From G963665405 sp963665405 (lineage in GTDB: Bacteria; Chloroflexota; Dehalococcoidia; Lucifugimonadales; G963665405): a stretch of DNA of 64,000 nt. Below are positions 19,084-27,458 of this stretch, piece after piece (the stretch's first letter is position 1; each line of letters starts with the position of its first letter). A program made the position numbers and the translations under genes. Under the pieces are notes generated by a model that worked only from the letters and a program-made list of their open reading frames with translations, made no database searches and was not told the origin of the DNA. The DNA lies in NCBI GenBank assembly GCA_963665405.2, contig OY762261.2, positions 186,001 to 250,000 on the forward strand. Direction: 5' to 3'.

Positions 19084-19236
19084 CTATGAGAAGGTAAGTT
19101 CGCTGATCGGCGTCCTGGCCGGGAAGGCCGCATCCGTGTAGAGTCCGGAGCCGCTCCCCTTTGTGACCGTCTCGATGTCTCCATGGACGATTAGCTTCGG
19201 AGCCGTGTATACCTTCTTGTCCTCTTGGTGCTTCAT
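19084..19236 (-). CDS. Lasso-peptide precursor
   Basis: 50 residues, preceded by a GGGAGAAG ribosome site. The leader (1-26) has the lasso recognition pattern with the usual spacing: Y10-x-x-P13-x-L15-x-x-x-G19, and threonine 25 at position -2 of the cleavage site (VTK|G). The predicted core (27-50) starts GSGSGLYTD, so a nine-residue macrolactam ring from Gly1 to Asp9 is expected. The remaining tail is 15 residues, contains bulky residues (F, R, I, L, F) able to plug the ring, and ends ELTFS, with a C-terminal serine. The ring, threading and any phosphate are predictions from family rules. It lies between a truncated cyclase and the kinase. Confidence 0.88.
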   Translation of the reverse strand: MKHQEDKKVYTAPKLIVHGDIETVTKGSGSGLYTDAAFPARTPISELTFS

Positions 19237-19313
19237 GATCTTCTCCCTTCCTTTCCTTTCCTTTTCGTCTTCCTATCCGAGAAACACTCTCAATTCTTCC
19301 CGCAAAACAGTCT

Positions 19314-20686
19314 TCAGGCCGTCGCCATCTCCTTCCTGGAGGCCGTCGAGCCCTGATAGTCGTGCTGGAGCCATAGAGCCAGGTCCAGCGCCCTCCAGAC
19401 CGCAAAGGCGTTGTCCGGGGCATCTTGTGAGCCAAGAGATACCGAGCGTTGGAACGCCTTACGGAACGCACCGATATCGACATAGTCCTTGAAGCCAGGA
19501 GAGCCATCGACGATATCGTCCAGACGCCTCCCCCGGAACTGCTTCAGTCCGCGGGCGAAGCTCGGGAAGAAGTTCGACTTGGTGCGGCGCCATTGGACCT
19601 CGGAGGGCAGAATACCGGCCATGGCCCTGCGCATCACCATTCTGCTCCACCCCTTGTGAAGCTTCTGCTGGGGTGGCAGCGCGAGGCAGAACTCGATGAG
19701 CCGCTTGTCCCAGAACGGGTAGCGCACCTCAATGGAGAACGCCGCCGCGGCCCTGTCGAGAACCTCGAGAGCGAACGGTTGGAAGCCGTGCGAGACGTTC
19801 CTGCCGTGCTGCTCCCTTTCGCTCCGGCCGAGCCGGCGCTCCGCCCGCCGCCCGGCGCGATGCCGTTCGGCCAAGGTGGTACGGTTGACGAACTCGGGGT
19901 TGAGAAGGTCCATCGGCCCGCCCCGCCGAGCAGCGCCCTGGGAACCTCGACTCAGGTGTCGGAGGACCGCCCTCCCGACCCGCCTGCCGGTCTTGAACCC
20001 GACGGACCTGGTCAGAGCGCGGCCGACTCCGTAGTCCTGTCCGTAGCTCCAGATGGTCGCCCACGGCGAGACGTCAAACGTCTTGGCAAGACCTCTGGCC
20101 TCCTCGGCGAGGCGAAGCCAGTGTCCCGACCGGGCCAGTTCGTCGAGATAGCCGAAGCCGTGGGACAGGGCCGTGTCGCCGTCGAAGCCATCCAGGACAG
20201 TACGGACGCCCCGGCGGGCGACGGCATCGAGCACGCCCCAATGCGCGAAGAGGTTGGGAGCGTAGAAGGGCTCGTCCTGATGCGACACGACGCGTTCGAG
20301 ATCTGTCAGAGGGCCCAGGTCGTCGCCGATCACAAAGTGCGGCTCGACGTTGTTCTGAGCCAGAACCGAATCGATATAGGTCCGCTCGTCGCACTGGGGC
20401 AGGTCGGGGTAGACGGCCGAGAAGGTCTCAAGACTTCCACCGCCGGTCGAGAGTATATCCCGGGCCACGCAGGTGACGGACGACGAGTCCAGCCCACCGC
20501 TCAAGAAGGAGCCCACCGGATCGGCGCTCCGGAGCCGGCAACGGACCGCCTCGGTAAAGATCTCCCGGAGCTCCTCGGCGTACTCATCGTCCGAGGCGGC
20601 AGGCAGCTCGTGCGAAATATCGGGAGCCCAATAGGATCGCAAGTTGGCCCCGTCGGTCCCTACGGTCATGCTATGAGCCTGGATTA
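19314..20686 (-). pseudogene. Lasso-peptide cyclase (asparagine-synthetase-like), 5' end removed by an IS
   Basis: The C-terminal synthetase domain is intact: the ATP-binding SGGLDSSS loop near the junction, followed by a YPFWDKRLIEFCLALPP motif typical of lasso cyclases and asparagine synthetases. Upstream of VIQAHSMTVG the family sequence stops exactly at 20686/20687, where the terminal inverted repeat of an IS1380-family element begins. The N-terminal glutaminase-like domain (about 200 residues) is gone and is not found beyond the element. The frame does extend into the IS to an ATG at 20831, so a chimeric product could be made, but it would probably be inactive. The core domain normally adenylates the Asp/Glu side chain and closes the ring. 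Confidence 0.82.
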
Positions 20687-22412
20687 CCCAGATGGACTGA
20701 AGCCAAGATTGGTAATCATGTGATTGCTGTGAATATTCTGCCGATGTTGCGGCTATCATAGGCGTTAAAGGATTATAATACACCCATATATTTAGCTTCA
20801 TCTTCTGATTACGTAAGCGAGTTGGAGGCACCTTATGGGTGACGGCGAAAAGACCCCTCTCAAGCTCAACTTCGACTCCAAAGTTCGCCTGGAGTTTCGG
20901 GGTGTTACTCTCACCTCAGACGCTGGATTACTTGCATGCAGAGAACTCGATGATGCCCTGGGACTAACCGACTCATCCGCTGAATACCTCAAGGAAGGCC
21001 GAACCGGTAAAAACATTCTCCATAAGTTAATCCCTCTGTTGAGACAATCAATCTACAGCCGCCTCGCAGGATACGACGACACCAATGATGCCGATCGACT
21101 TTCCCAAGACCCAGCCATGAGAGTAGTCGTTGGCTGGAAAGGCCCTGACAGGAAGGCGGCCAGCACCAGCGACATGAGTAGGTTCGAGACCGAGTTGCTT
21201 ACTCAGAAGGATAACCGCAAGGGCCTTGAGCAGCTGAATGTAGAATGGGTAAAACGTGGCGTAGCCAAGACAGTCCACCGGCGTATTATCTTGGACATCG
21301 ACAGTTCAGAGAGTCCGGTACATGGTCAGCAGGAGGGTGCAGCCTACAATGGACACTTCGAGTGCATGTGCTATCATCCGCTGTTCTGCTTCAACCAGTT
21401 CGGAGACTGTGAAGGTGCAGTGCTCAGGCCAGGCAACGTACATAGCGCCGATGGGTGGGAGGGATTCATCGAGCCTATCGTGGAGCGCTACCTGAAGCTG
21501 GCGGTGAGGCTTCTGTTTAGAGCCGACGCCGCCTTTGCCAAGCCTGAGCTTTACGAGTACATGGAGGCAAGACGCATCGGTTATGCCATAAGGCTTCCAG
21601 CGAATGACGTTCTTCAGCGGGAAATAGCGCACCTGTTGGTACGGCCTACCGAGTGGCCTTCCCGAAAGCCCATCGTCTCCTATCATGACTTCGCCTACCA
21701 AGCTCAGAGTTGGGATGTTCCTCGGAGGGTGATAGCCAAGGTAGAGTGGCACCAGGGAGAACTGTTCCCCAGAGTAGGATTCATAGTCACCAACCTGAGT
21801 TATCCGACGAAGGGCATAGTCAGCTTCTATAATGGCCGCGGCACAGCAGAGCAGTGGATAAAAGAAGGCAAATACGCACTGAACTGGACGAGGCTGTCGT
21901 GTCATAAGTTCGTGGCTAATCAGGTGAGACTCTCGCTATTCATCCTGGCTTATAATCTGGGTAACTTCTTGAGGAGGCTCGCATTGCCTGAGTCCATCAA
22001 GCGCTGGTCTTTGACAAGCGTTCAGACGAGACTCATCAAGACAGGCGGGCGTTTGGTGCGTCATGCCAGGAGGCTCGTGTTCCAGCTTGCCGAGGTGATG
22101 GTGAGTAGGGATATGTTCGGTGAAATGCTGGAAAAGATCGGCAGGCTTCGTTTCAATCCTGGATAGCAAGACGCGTAGGCAAAAGGAATCGTCATCAGAC
22201 TCAGGTCGCTCAAGGCAAGGTACGCGACTTGTAGGATGAGTTTGGCCTGAAAGAGCCGTCTAGCGCCGTTGTGGGTGGTTCGAAGTGGCTAAATGGCACT
22301 ATGAGGCTAAATGGAGCATTTTGAATGGAGTATTGACAATATCAGAGAACAGCCATATAGTCCGCGTTACCATAGCATGTTGCGATCATGGATGCACTGA
22401 ATTCCATCTGGG
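20687..22412 (+). mobile_element. IS1380-family insertion sequence, 1.73 kb
   Basis: Ends were set by a 10-base inverted repeat, CCCAGATGGA at 20687-20696 and TCCATCTGGG at 22403-22412, with further partial matches inward. The left end coincides with the break in the lasso cyclase. Size and transposase fit the IS1380 family. The four bases outside each end (atta and aaat) differ, so no target duplication is seen. Cyclase sequence does not resume on the right. Both points suggest a deletion next to the element after insertion. Confidence 0.75.
20835..22166 (+). CDS. IS1380-family transposase
   Basis: 443 residues, full length. DDE motifs typical of IS1380: LDIDSSESPVHGQQEGA (first Asp), FRADAAFAKPELYEYME (second Asp) and GRGTAEQWIKEGK (Glu). 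An ATG follows GGAGG, and a TATAAT at 20773 lies at a suitable distance upstream. No frameshift or early stop is seen, so the enzyme could be active. It differs clearly from the partial IS1380-family transposase at the right end of the window. Confidence 0.92.
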   Translation: MGDGEKTPLKLNFDSKVRLEFRGVTLTSDAGLLACRELDDALGLTDSSAEYLKEGRTGKNILHKLIPLLRQSIYSRLAGYDDTNDADRLSQDPAMRVVVGWKGPDRKAASTSDMSRFETELLTQKDNRKGLEQLNVEWVKRGVAKTVHRRIILDIDSSESPVHGQQEGAAYNGHFECMCYHPLFCFNQFGDCEGAVLRPGNVHSADGWEGFIEPIVERYLKLAVRLLFRADAAFAKPELYEYMEARRIGYAIRLPANDVLQREIAHLLVRPTEWPSRKPIVSYHDFAYQAQSWDVPRRVIAKVEWHQGELFPRVGFIVTNLSYPTKGIVSFYNGRGTAEQWIKEGKYALNWTRLSCHKFVANQVRLSLFILAYNLGNFLRRLALPESIKRWSLTSVQTRLIKTGGRLVRHARRLVFQLAEVMVSRDMFGEMLEKIGRLRFNPG

Positions 22413-22475
22413 AAATATCGGTCAAGGGCATTCAGGGAAGGTGAGGATGAGCCCCATCAAGGAACTGTCTTCCGG

Positions 22476-22937
22476 ATGAAACGTTTGCGGTTGCCGCCTA
22501 TGATAGCTCATGTATTGGCTTGGGCCGCGTTTTTCGGAGTGGTGTTTTGGCCCTTTGGATACTCCGTGACCACCATAACCGCGCTCCCTGGCGGCGTTAT
22601 GAGGGGTGTATTCGCGCACTCCCCGGGGCCCTTCAAGCGATACTTGGGACCGGAAGAAGTAATGCTGCTGCTGATACCGGTGGCGCTAACTGGCCTGGCA
22701 GTCTGGCTGGCTTGGTCGCGGGGCATCTGGTCTGCGTGGGCTAAACTGGCGCAGTGGGGCTTGGGAGTGCTTTGCCTGGGGTATTGTTCAGTCCCAATCT
22801 GGTTCGTTGAAGAGGTGGACATCAGTTTCATTGGGGTGTTCTTTCTCCCCGCGGCGCTGGTATTGGTCGTCTCGGCGAGTATAGCGGCCCTATGGCCCAA
22901 ACCCCGAAAGCAAACGGAACCAGCGGAGGTCCGGTAG
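22476..22937 (+). CDS. Small multi-span membrane protein of unknown function
   Basis: 153 residues with about four hydrophobic segments (near 7-25, 60-80, 90-110 and 117-138) and short charged loops. No recognisable motif. It begins 63 bases after the right end of the IS1380 element and belongs to the accessory block that runs to the serine recombinase. Because the IS right side seems to be a deletion joint, its upstream sequence may have been lost. Confidence 0.55.
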   Translation: MKRLRLPPMIAHVLAWAAFFGVVFWPFGYSVTTITALPGGVMRGVFAHSPGPFKRYLGPEEVMLLLIPVALTGLAVWLAWSRGIWSAWAKLAQWGLGVLCLGYCSVPIWFVEEVDISFIGVFFLPAALVLVVSASIAALWPKPRKQTEPAEVR

Positions 22938-23043
22938 GGATAGGGCAGTTGTGATGCCTGAACACCGGGTAGCTACTCCTTGACAACGGTCTGTCAGATG
23001 TCTCAAGATGCAGAGTAAGACTCGGTAACAGCAGGAGGACAGC

Positions 23044-23238
23044 ATGAAGAAGCACCTACAACCGCTCACACCGGCGGCCCTCTACGCCAGGGCCAACGGC
23101 TACTCCGTCGCTCGCGAGTACATCGACGAGGCGGAGAGTGGCCGCGTCGCCGACAGGCCCCAGTTCCGCAAGATGATCGAGGAGGGCAGCCAGCCCAACT
23201 CCCCCTTCCGGGAAATTCTCATCCGGCAGACACAATAG
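23044..23238 (+). pseudogene. Internally deleted serine-recombinase fragment
   Basis: 64 residues after a GCAGGAGG ribosome site. It starts like a large serine recombinase (PAALYAR) but then jumps straight to the region that normally lies about 25 residues later (ANGYSVAREYIDEAESG, then RPQFRKMIEEG). The catalytic serine motif (YARVS) is therefore lost. The frame stops soon after FREILI. It looks like an in-frame deletion plus truncation of a second, older recombinase gene in the same element. A function as an independent small protein is possible but not supported. Confidence 0.65.
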
Positions 23239-23282
23239 CAACGGAAAACTCAGGTATTCGTGGGAGGTCGATCCGGGTCCAT

Positions 23283-24725
23283 TCAAGCTAGGTAGGATAC
23301 TAGGGAACCCCCGAATATTAGCAACAGCCCACCTGATGCCAGTAAGGACGGGATGCCCATACCCAAACCAAGACTCTTCCGCACTCTGCTCTCTCTCGGC
23401 ATGAACCCAAGGACGATGGCCCCTCCAATCAGGGCGAAGACTATGAGCGGTGATAAAGCCAGGCCAATAAGCAGGACCTGCCCTAATACCTCCTCAAGCC
23501 CTGTTACCCCCAACACGATAGGTAGGACGATGAGCAGGGACAGAGTGGCCACAGCGACGGCGGATAGCAGTGGAAGGTCCTCTCTCCGATATCGGGAGAC
23601 CATTAGGGCGATGCCCGTCATGGACAGGGACAGCGCTAGGCACACCGCCCAGAAGCCGCCGTTGGATAGTAGAAGACCCGTTTTGCCTAAGAAGGAGAAG
23701 TCAACGGGGGAATAGCGCCCGACGGCGTACCGAGTCCACTCTCCGTCAGCGGTGCCCACCAAGACGCCCTGGATCCCCATCGCCATGATAAGATTCCCGC
23801 TGGGCTCGTGGTAGACGATACTGCGAGGTGCGGTCGTAAGCTCCCTCGCGTCCAAATGTGAAGTCGCGTGTTCCTGTACCCACACGTTGCCCTCTTCCTG
23901 CATGTACGCCGTCGAAAAGACCAACTTCGATCTGCCGTCAGAGCCGAATCGCACGATGTCAGGTCCCTGGATCACGTACCTGCCTGTGGGAGTATCCACG
24001 CTCTCGCCACCCCATTCGATCTGCCCTGAATCGACGGACCCCCCACGCCAACTCAACCCTCCATCTTCACTCCGAAAGTGGCCTAATTCCCAGGCACCAG
24101 CATGAATCGCACCGTCTCTTGAGGTCCCCACATCCCTCATGCCGAAGTCCGGTTGGGACTCGCTAGTAGCCACGCTGGCCAGCGCCGCCACTCCCGCCGT
24201 CAGCACAGCAAGTCGCATACGCAGGCTCTCTGTGCTGGCGATGCGCCTGCGCCACACCCATAGCGCGATACCCAGTCCGAAGGGGATGACCAGGGAGTCG
24301 GTAACGTCCAGCGGAGACCCGGAGGTTCCGCCCGAGGCGATGGACAGACCCCGGATAATCAGGTCGTGTACTGGCCCGAAGGTGTTGAACGCCGCATACA
24401 GGAGCGGCAACGCCGCATAGGAGGCGATGAATGCTACACGTTGACCAACGGTGCTCCGGCGGACAAGGAACGACAGTAGGAAGGCTAGCAGGGGCGAGGC
24501 GAACACCACCCATGCCAGGTCGCTGAGCTTCCCCGTGGCCCACGACCCCGGCCACACCGACTTGAACACGAGGTCATTCAGCAGCAGCAGGGCAACGGCC
24601 GTGACGGTCGCCGGGTGCATGAGGGCCGAGGCACACCTGGCGCGGAAGCGGTTGTTCATTCGAGGTGCTTCACGGGCTGGTTCCGAAGCACCGTCCAACT
24701 GCGTCACTCCTTGGTTGGCCGACAT
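23283..24725 (-). CDS. Large membrane protein of unknown function
   Basis: 480 residues from the ATG at 24725, which overlaps the stop of the upstream ATPase gene (TGATG). Several hydrophobic segments are in the N-terminal third, then a soluble stretch of about 180 residues with repeated W/G and WxxG-type patterns (SEDGGLSWRGG, reminiscent of BNR or beta-propeller repeats), then three or four more membrane helices. No catalytic motif was recognised. Coupling to the DUF4143 ATPase is implied by the overlap. No close family can be named from sight. Confidence 0.6.
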   Translation of the reverse strand: MSANQGVTQLDGASEPAREAPRMNNRFRARCASALMHPATVTAVALLLLNDLVFKSVWPGSWATGKLSDLAWVVFASPLLAFLLSFLVRRSTVGQRVAFIASYAALPLLYAAFNTFGPVHDLIIRGLSIASGGTSGSPLDVTDSLVIPFGLGIALWVWRRRIASTESLRMRLAVLTAGVAALASVATSESQPDFGMRDVGTSRDGAIHAGAWELGHFRSEDGGLSWRGGSVDSGQIEWGGESVDTPTGRYVIQGPDIVRFGSDGRSKLVFSTAYMQEEGNVWVQEHATSHLDARELTTAPRSIVYHEPSGNLIMAMGIQGVLVGTADGEWTRYAVGRYSPVDFSFLGKTGLLLSNGGFWAVCLALSLSMTGIALMVSRYRREDLPLLSAVAVATLSLLIVLPIVLGVTGLEEVLGQVLLIGLALSPLIVFALIGGAIVLGFMPRESRVRKSLGLGMGIPSLLASGGLLLIFGGSLVSYLA

Positions 24726-25924
24726 CAGAGCCCCTCCAGCAGTCCGCTCAGGTCTCCCAGGGGCACCACCTCGCAATCGCTCCGGGACTGACGGGCGGTG
24801 CCGCCGTAGACCACCGCCTTGGAAGAGATGTCCGGGATCAGCCCTGCAACCCGATCAAGGGCATGGAAGTAGTCAGAGGCGATCGTGGACCCGGATTTGA
24901 TCTCGATGGCTCCGATGCCGCGTCCGGTCTGATAGAACAGGTCGCACTCCAGACCCCGCGCATCTCGGAAGAAGGAGAGGTTGGGCTGCTCGCCCCGGTT
25001 GAAACGGTGCTTCAGCGCCTCGGCGACGACCACGTTCTCGAAGAGCGCCCCACGCAGCGGATGGGTGGCGAGCTGATCGGCATGTTCGATGCCAAGGAGG
25101 TAGCTTGCCAGGCCAACGTCGTAGAAGTAGAGCTTGGGCGACCGGATCAAGCGCTTGCGGATGTTGGCGTGGAAGGGCGGTAACTGGAAGACGATGTAGC
25201 TGGCTTCCAGCACCGTGAGCCACCCCCGCGCCGTCGTGTGAGAGATGCCCGCATCCGCCCCCAGAGAGGAGAGGTTGGCCAACTGCCCGACCCGCCCGGC
25301 GCACAGGCGGACGAAGAGCCGGAAGCTGGAGAGGTTGCGAATCTCGCCAATGCGGCGCACGTCTCGCTCCACGTAGGTCTCGAAGTAGTCACCGAGGGCT
25401 TGGCGCGGGTCGAGCCCCTGATCGTGGATGCGTGGGTAGAAGCCCGAGAACAGGATATCGTTCAGCGTGTCGCTAGCGCCCGCTCTTTGCCGCTCTGCCA
25501 GCGAGAAGGGCAGCAGCTTGAGCAGCGCGGTCCGGCCCGCCAGGGACTGGCTGATGGCATCGGAGAGGCGGAACTGCTCGCTGCCCGTGAGCACGAAGAG
25601 ACCGTTGCGCCTTTTCTCGTCCGCGAGCACCTGGAGATAGGACAGCAGGGCGGGAACGTGCTGAATTTCATCCAGGATGGCACCCTCGTCGAATTGTTCG
25701 AGGAAGCTCCGTGGGTCGGACTCGGCGAATTCCCGCTGGTCAGGCGCTTCCAGGTTGGCATATGCCAAACCGGGGAAGGCCGCGCGGCACAGGGTGGTCT
25801 TCCCGGACTGACGCGGCCCGGTCACGGTCACGAAAGGGTACTGCTGGAATAGCCTGGTCAGGCGGGGTGTGATGTCGCGCTCGATCATGGGGACCATGAT
25901 GCCAGAGTATTGCACATTTTGCAA
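24725..25924 (-). CDS. AAA-type ATPase with DUF4143 C-terminal domain
   Basis: 399 residues. The N-terminal AAA_14 domain has Walker A GPRQSGKTTL, a Walker B-like AILDEIQHVP and the sensor-like LTGSEQFRL. The DUF4143 part (about 205-370) has the usual LCAGRVGQLANLSSLGADAGISHTTARGWLTVLEASYIVF sequence (a winged-helix-like region) and ends with a PD-(D/E)xK-like GLECDLFYQ...AIEIKSG pattern. This family is common in bacteria and archaea and has no settled role; toxin-antitoxin and mobile-element links have been proposed. The start may be at any of three nearby methionines; an A+T-rich stretch precedes it. Confidence 0.85.
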   Translation of the reverse strand: MQNVQYSGIMVPMIERDITPRLTRLFQQYPFVTVTGPRQSGKTTLCRAAFPGLAYANLEAPDQREFAESDPRSFLEQFDEGAILDEIQHVPALLSYLQVLADEKRRNGLFVLTGSEQFRLSDAISQSLAGRTALLKLLPFSLAERQRAGASDTLNDILFSGFYPRIHDQGLDPRQALGDYFETYVERDVRRIGEIRNLSSFRLFVRLCAGRVGQLANLSSLGADAGISHTTARGWLTVLEASYIVFQLPPFHANIRKRLIRSPKLYFYDVGLASYLLGIEHADQLATHPLRGALFENVVVAEALKHRFNRGEQPNLSFFRDARGLECDLFYQTGRGIGAIEIKSGSTIASDYFHALDRVAGLIPDISSKAVVYGGTARQSRSDCEVVPLGDLSGLLEGL

Positions 25925-25998
25925 GTAGCGCTTTCACACTGCACCAACTCCTGGAGTCATATGGAGAGGGTTGACCAAGCCCGAAGAGACCGGCCCTT

Positions 25999-26427
25999 CT
26001 ACTCCAATAGCAGGGGCAACTGAAGCCGGACCATACTGTCTGGGACGCCGAAGTGCTCCGCCACCTCCCACCAGTCGGTGAGATGAGCCGCGAGCGCCTC
26101 CCTCACATTCATGAGGAAAGCTCCGGTGAAGTCCTCGGCTTCCCGCTCGATCCGGCCGCCGAATCTGGTGTGCTTGTATATCCAGAGGTGGTTGCCGGGA
26201 TGCATCAGAATATGCCCTATGGCGTGGGCAATCATCCACCGCCGCCAGTCGGGTTCCAGGTCCTCGGCGACGCAGATGTAGCGGTCGATACGCAGCTCTT
26301 GGTGAACCTGCATCGGCCATGGGATGACCTCGTATCCCAGGATGTTGGCCACCCCCTCGGCATCCACCCGGCCGCACAGCCCCAGCTTGAACCGAAGCTC
26401 CACGGCCTTTCGCTGAGCTCTGTTCAT
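25999..26427 (-). CDS. ImmA/IrrE-type protein with degenerate zinc motif
   Basis: 142 residues, the right size and layout for an ImmA/IrrE metallopeptidase domain, with the active-site helix WMIAHAIGHILMHPGN and a downstream REAEDFTGAFLM helix that provides a further metal ligand in the family. The usual HExxH is HAIGH: the catalytic glutamate is replaced by alanine. It therefore may bind metal or repressor without proteolysis. It lies ten bases after an XRE repressor gene, as ImmA follows ImmR in ICEBs1-like elements, where ImmA cleaves the repressor to trigger excision. Confidence 0.8.
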   Translation of the reverse strand: MNRAQRKAVELRFKLGLCGRVDAEGVANILGYEVIPWPMQVHQELRIDRYICVAEDLEPDWRRWMIAHAIGHILMHPGNHLWIYKHTRFGGRIEREAEDFTGAFLMNVREALAAHLTDWWEVAEHFGVPDSMVRLQLPLLLE

Positions 26428-26436
26428 TCCCCAGCT

Positions 26437-26790
26437 TCACTTCCTCCTCCGTCGTTCTCTGACGAAGCGGATGAATTCCTGGATCGACTCCACGTCCTCG
26501 ATGGGCAGGCCGGAGATGGCGTTTCTGAAGGAGACATCGGCCTCCTTGAGGAGCTCCGCCTCCAACACGTCCCGGCCCAGTATCCAGTCGGTGCTGACCT
26601 CGCAGCGGTATGCCAGCTCCAGCAGGTTCTTGTGGGAGGGTTTCATCTTGCCCGACTCCCAGCACCAGACGGCGTGGGAGGAGACGCCGATCAGCTCCGC
26701 CATCTGCTTCTGGGTGAGGCCCACCCTGGTCCTGGCTTCCTTGATCCGGGACCCGATGTCTTTCCACTTGTAGCCCGTGTCATCCGGCAT
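26437..26790 (-). CDS. XRE-family repressor (ImmR-like)
   Basis: 117 residues from the ATG at 26790; a start at 26832 would overlap the operator. The helix-turn-helix (about 10-65) reads IKEARTRVGLTQKQMAELIGVSSHAVWCWESGKMKPS. A C-terminal helical tail (VESIQEFIRFVRERRRRK) probably dimerises. It is transcribed away from the HTH gene at 26898 across a short region with a perfect inverted repeat, the arrangement expected for an autoregulated element repressor. Confidence 0.88.
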   Translation of the reverse strand: MPDDTGYKWKDIGSRIKEARTRVGLTQKQMAELIGVSSHAVWCWESGKMKPSHKNLLELAYRCEVSTDWILGRDVLEAELLKEADVSFRNAISGLPIEDVESIQEFIRFVRERRRRK

Positions 26791-26820
26791 GGTAATCACC
26801 TCAGAATAGCACATACGTTC

Positions 26821-26861
26821 TTGACAAGCCATCTGGCTTATAGTTATTATACTACTATAAG
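26821..26861 (+). promoter_or_regulatory. Promoter and operator between divergent HTH genes
   Basis: TTGACA at 26821-26826 and TATTAT 18 bases on form a plus-strand promoter for the gene at 26898. Across the -10 area lies a perfect 8-base inverted repeat: CTTATAGT at 26837-26844 and ACTATAAG at 26854-26861, centres nine bases apart. The site is the natural operator for the XRE repressor. The patch is AT-rich in a GC-rich window. Confidence 0.7.
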
Positions 26862-26897
26862 TTATACTTAGAGTACAGAAGGACTTCCAGAGATACG

Positions 26898-27134
26898 ATG
26901 AAGCGACGAGGAAGGACCGTGGTCCGGCTCAGGACAGAGGCTCTGTGGGCGCGATTGGCCCTCCTGGGCCGCTCCCAGAACTGGCTGGCCCAGGAGGTCG
27001 GTATCAGCAAGAGCTACCTCTCCACGCTGATCAATCAGGGCCGAGCTCCGTCGGGCCGAATACGGCGTCGCATGCAGCAGGTCCTCGGCCTGAGCAATTT
27101 TGATGAGCTGTTCGAACTGGAGCCAAGGGATTGA
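26898..27134 (+). CDS. Small XRE-type HTH protein
   Basis: 78 residues, almost entirely a helix-turn-helix: LLGRSQNWLAQEVGISKSYLSTLINQGRAPSGRI. It is the first plus-strand gene after the operator and is followed within a few bases by two further HTH genes, as early regulators of prophages and conjugative elements often are. It may act as a Cro- or excisionase-type regulator; this is inferred from position only. Confidence 0.75.
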   Translation: MKRRGRTVVRLRTEALWARLALLGRSQNWLAQEVGISKSYLSTLINQGRAPSGRIRRRMQQVLGLSNFDELFELEPRD

Positions 27135-27142
27135 GTAGTCGC

Positions 27143-27454
27143 ATGTCTTCACCCCGTTTGCCCGGCGATGCAGGCGGCCTCGCCGTCAGGGGCCGTCTCG
27201 TGCCCTACGAGACCGCCGATCTCCCTGACGATTTCGTCCAGCGCCTGCATCTGTTCAAGGAGCTCACCGGCCTCACCTGGAACGCCTTCTCCGACCTGCT
27301 GGGGGTGGACCCCAAGCAGATGCTCAGGTGGCGTGACGGCACCGAGCCCTGCGGCGGGGCCTATCGCTCCCTCGTCCGCGTCGCCCGGTGGGTTCCCGGC
27401 GGGCTCGACCTGATCGTCGGAGAGGATTTCCTGGCATCACTTCTGGAGGAGTAG
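27143..27454 (+). CDS. HTH-domain protein, paralogue of the next gene
   Basis: 103 residues from the ATG at 27143 (a TTG at 27131 is also possible). The HTH part reads FKELTGLTWNAFSDLLGVDPKQMLRWRDGTEP, then a helix (AYRSLVRVARW). It shares the pattern FKExxGLTW-x8-LG-x6-L-RWRxG with the next protein, showing a tandem duplication. DNA binding is likely; the target is unknown. Confidence 0.7.
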   Translation: MSSPRLPGDAGGLAVRGRLVPYETADLPDDFVQRLHLFKELTGLTWNAFSDLLGVDPKQMLRWRDGTEPCGGAYRSLVRVARWVPGGLDLIVGEDFLASLLEE

Positions 27455-27458
27455 GCCC

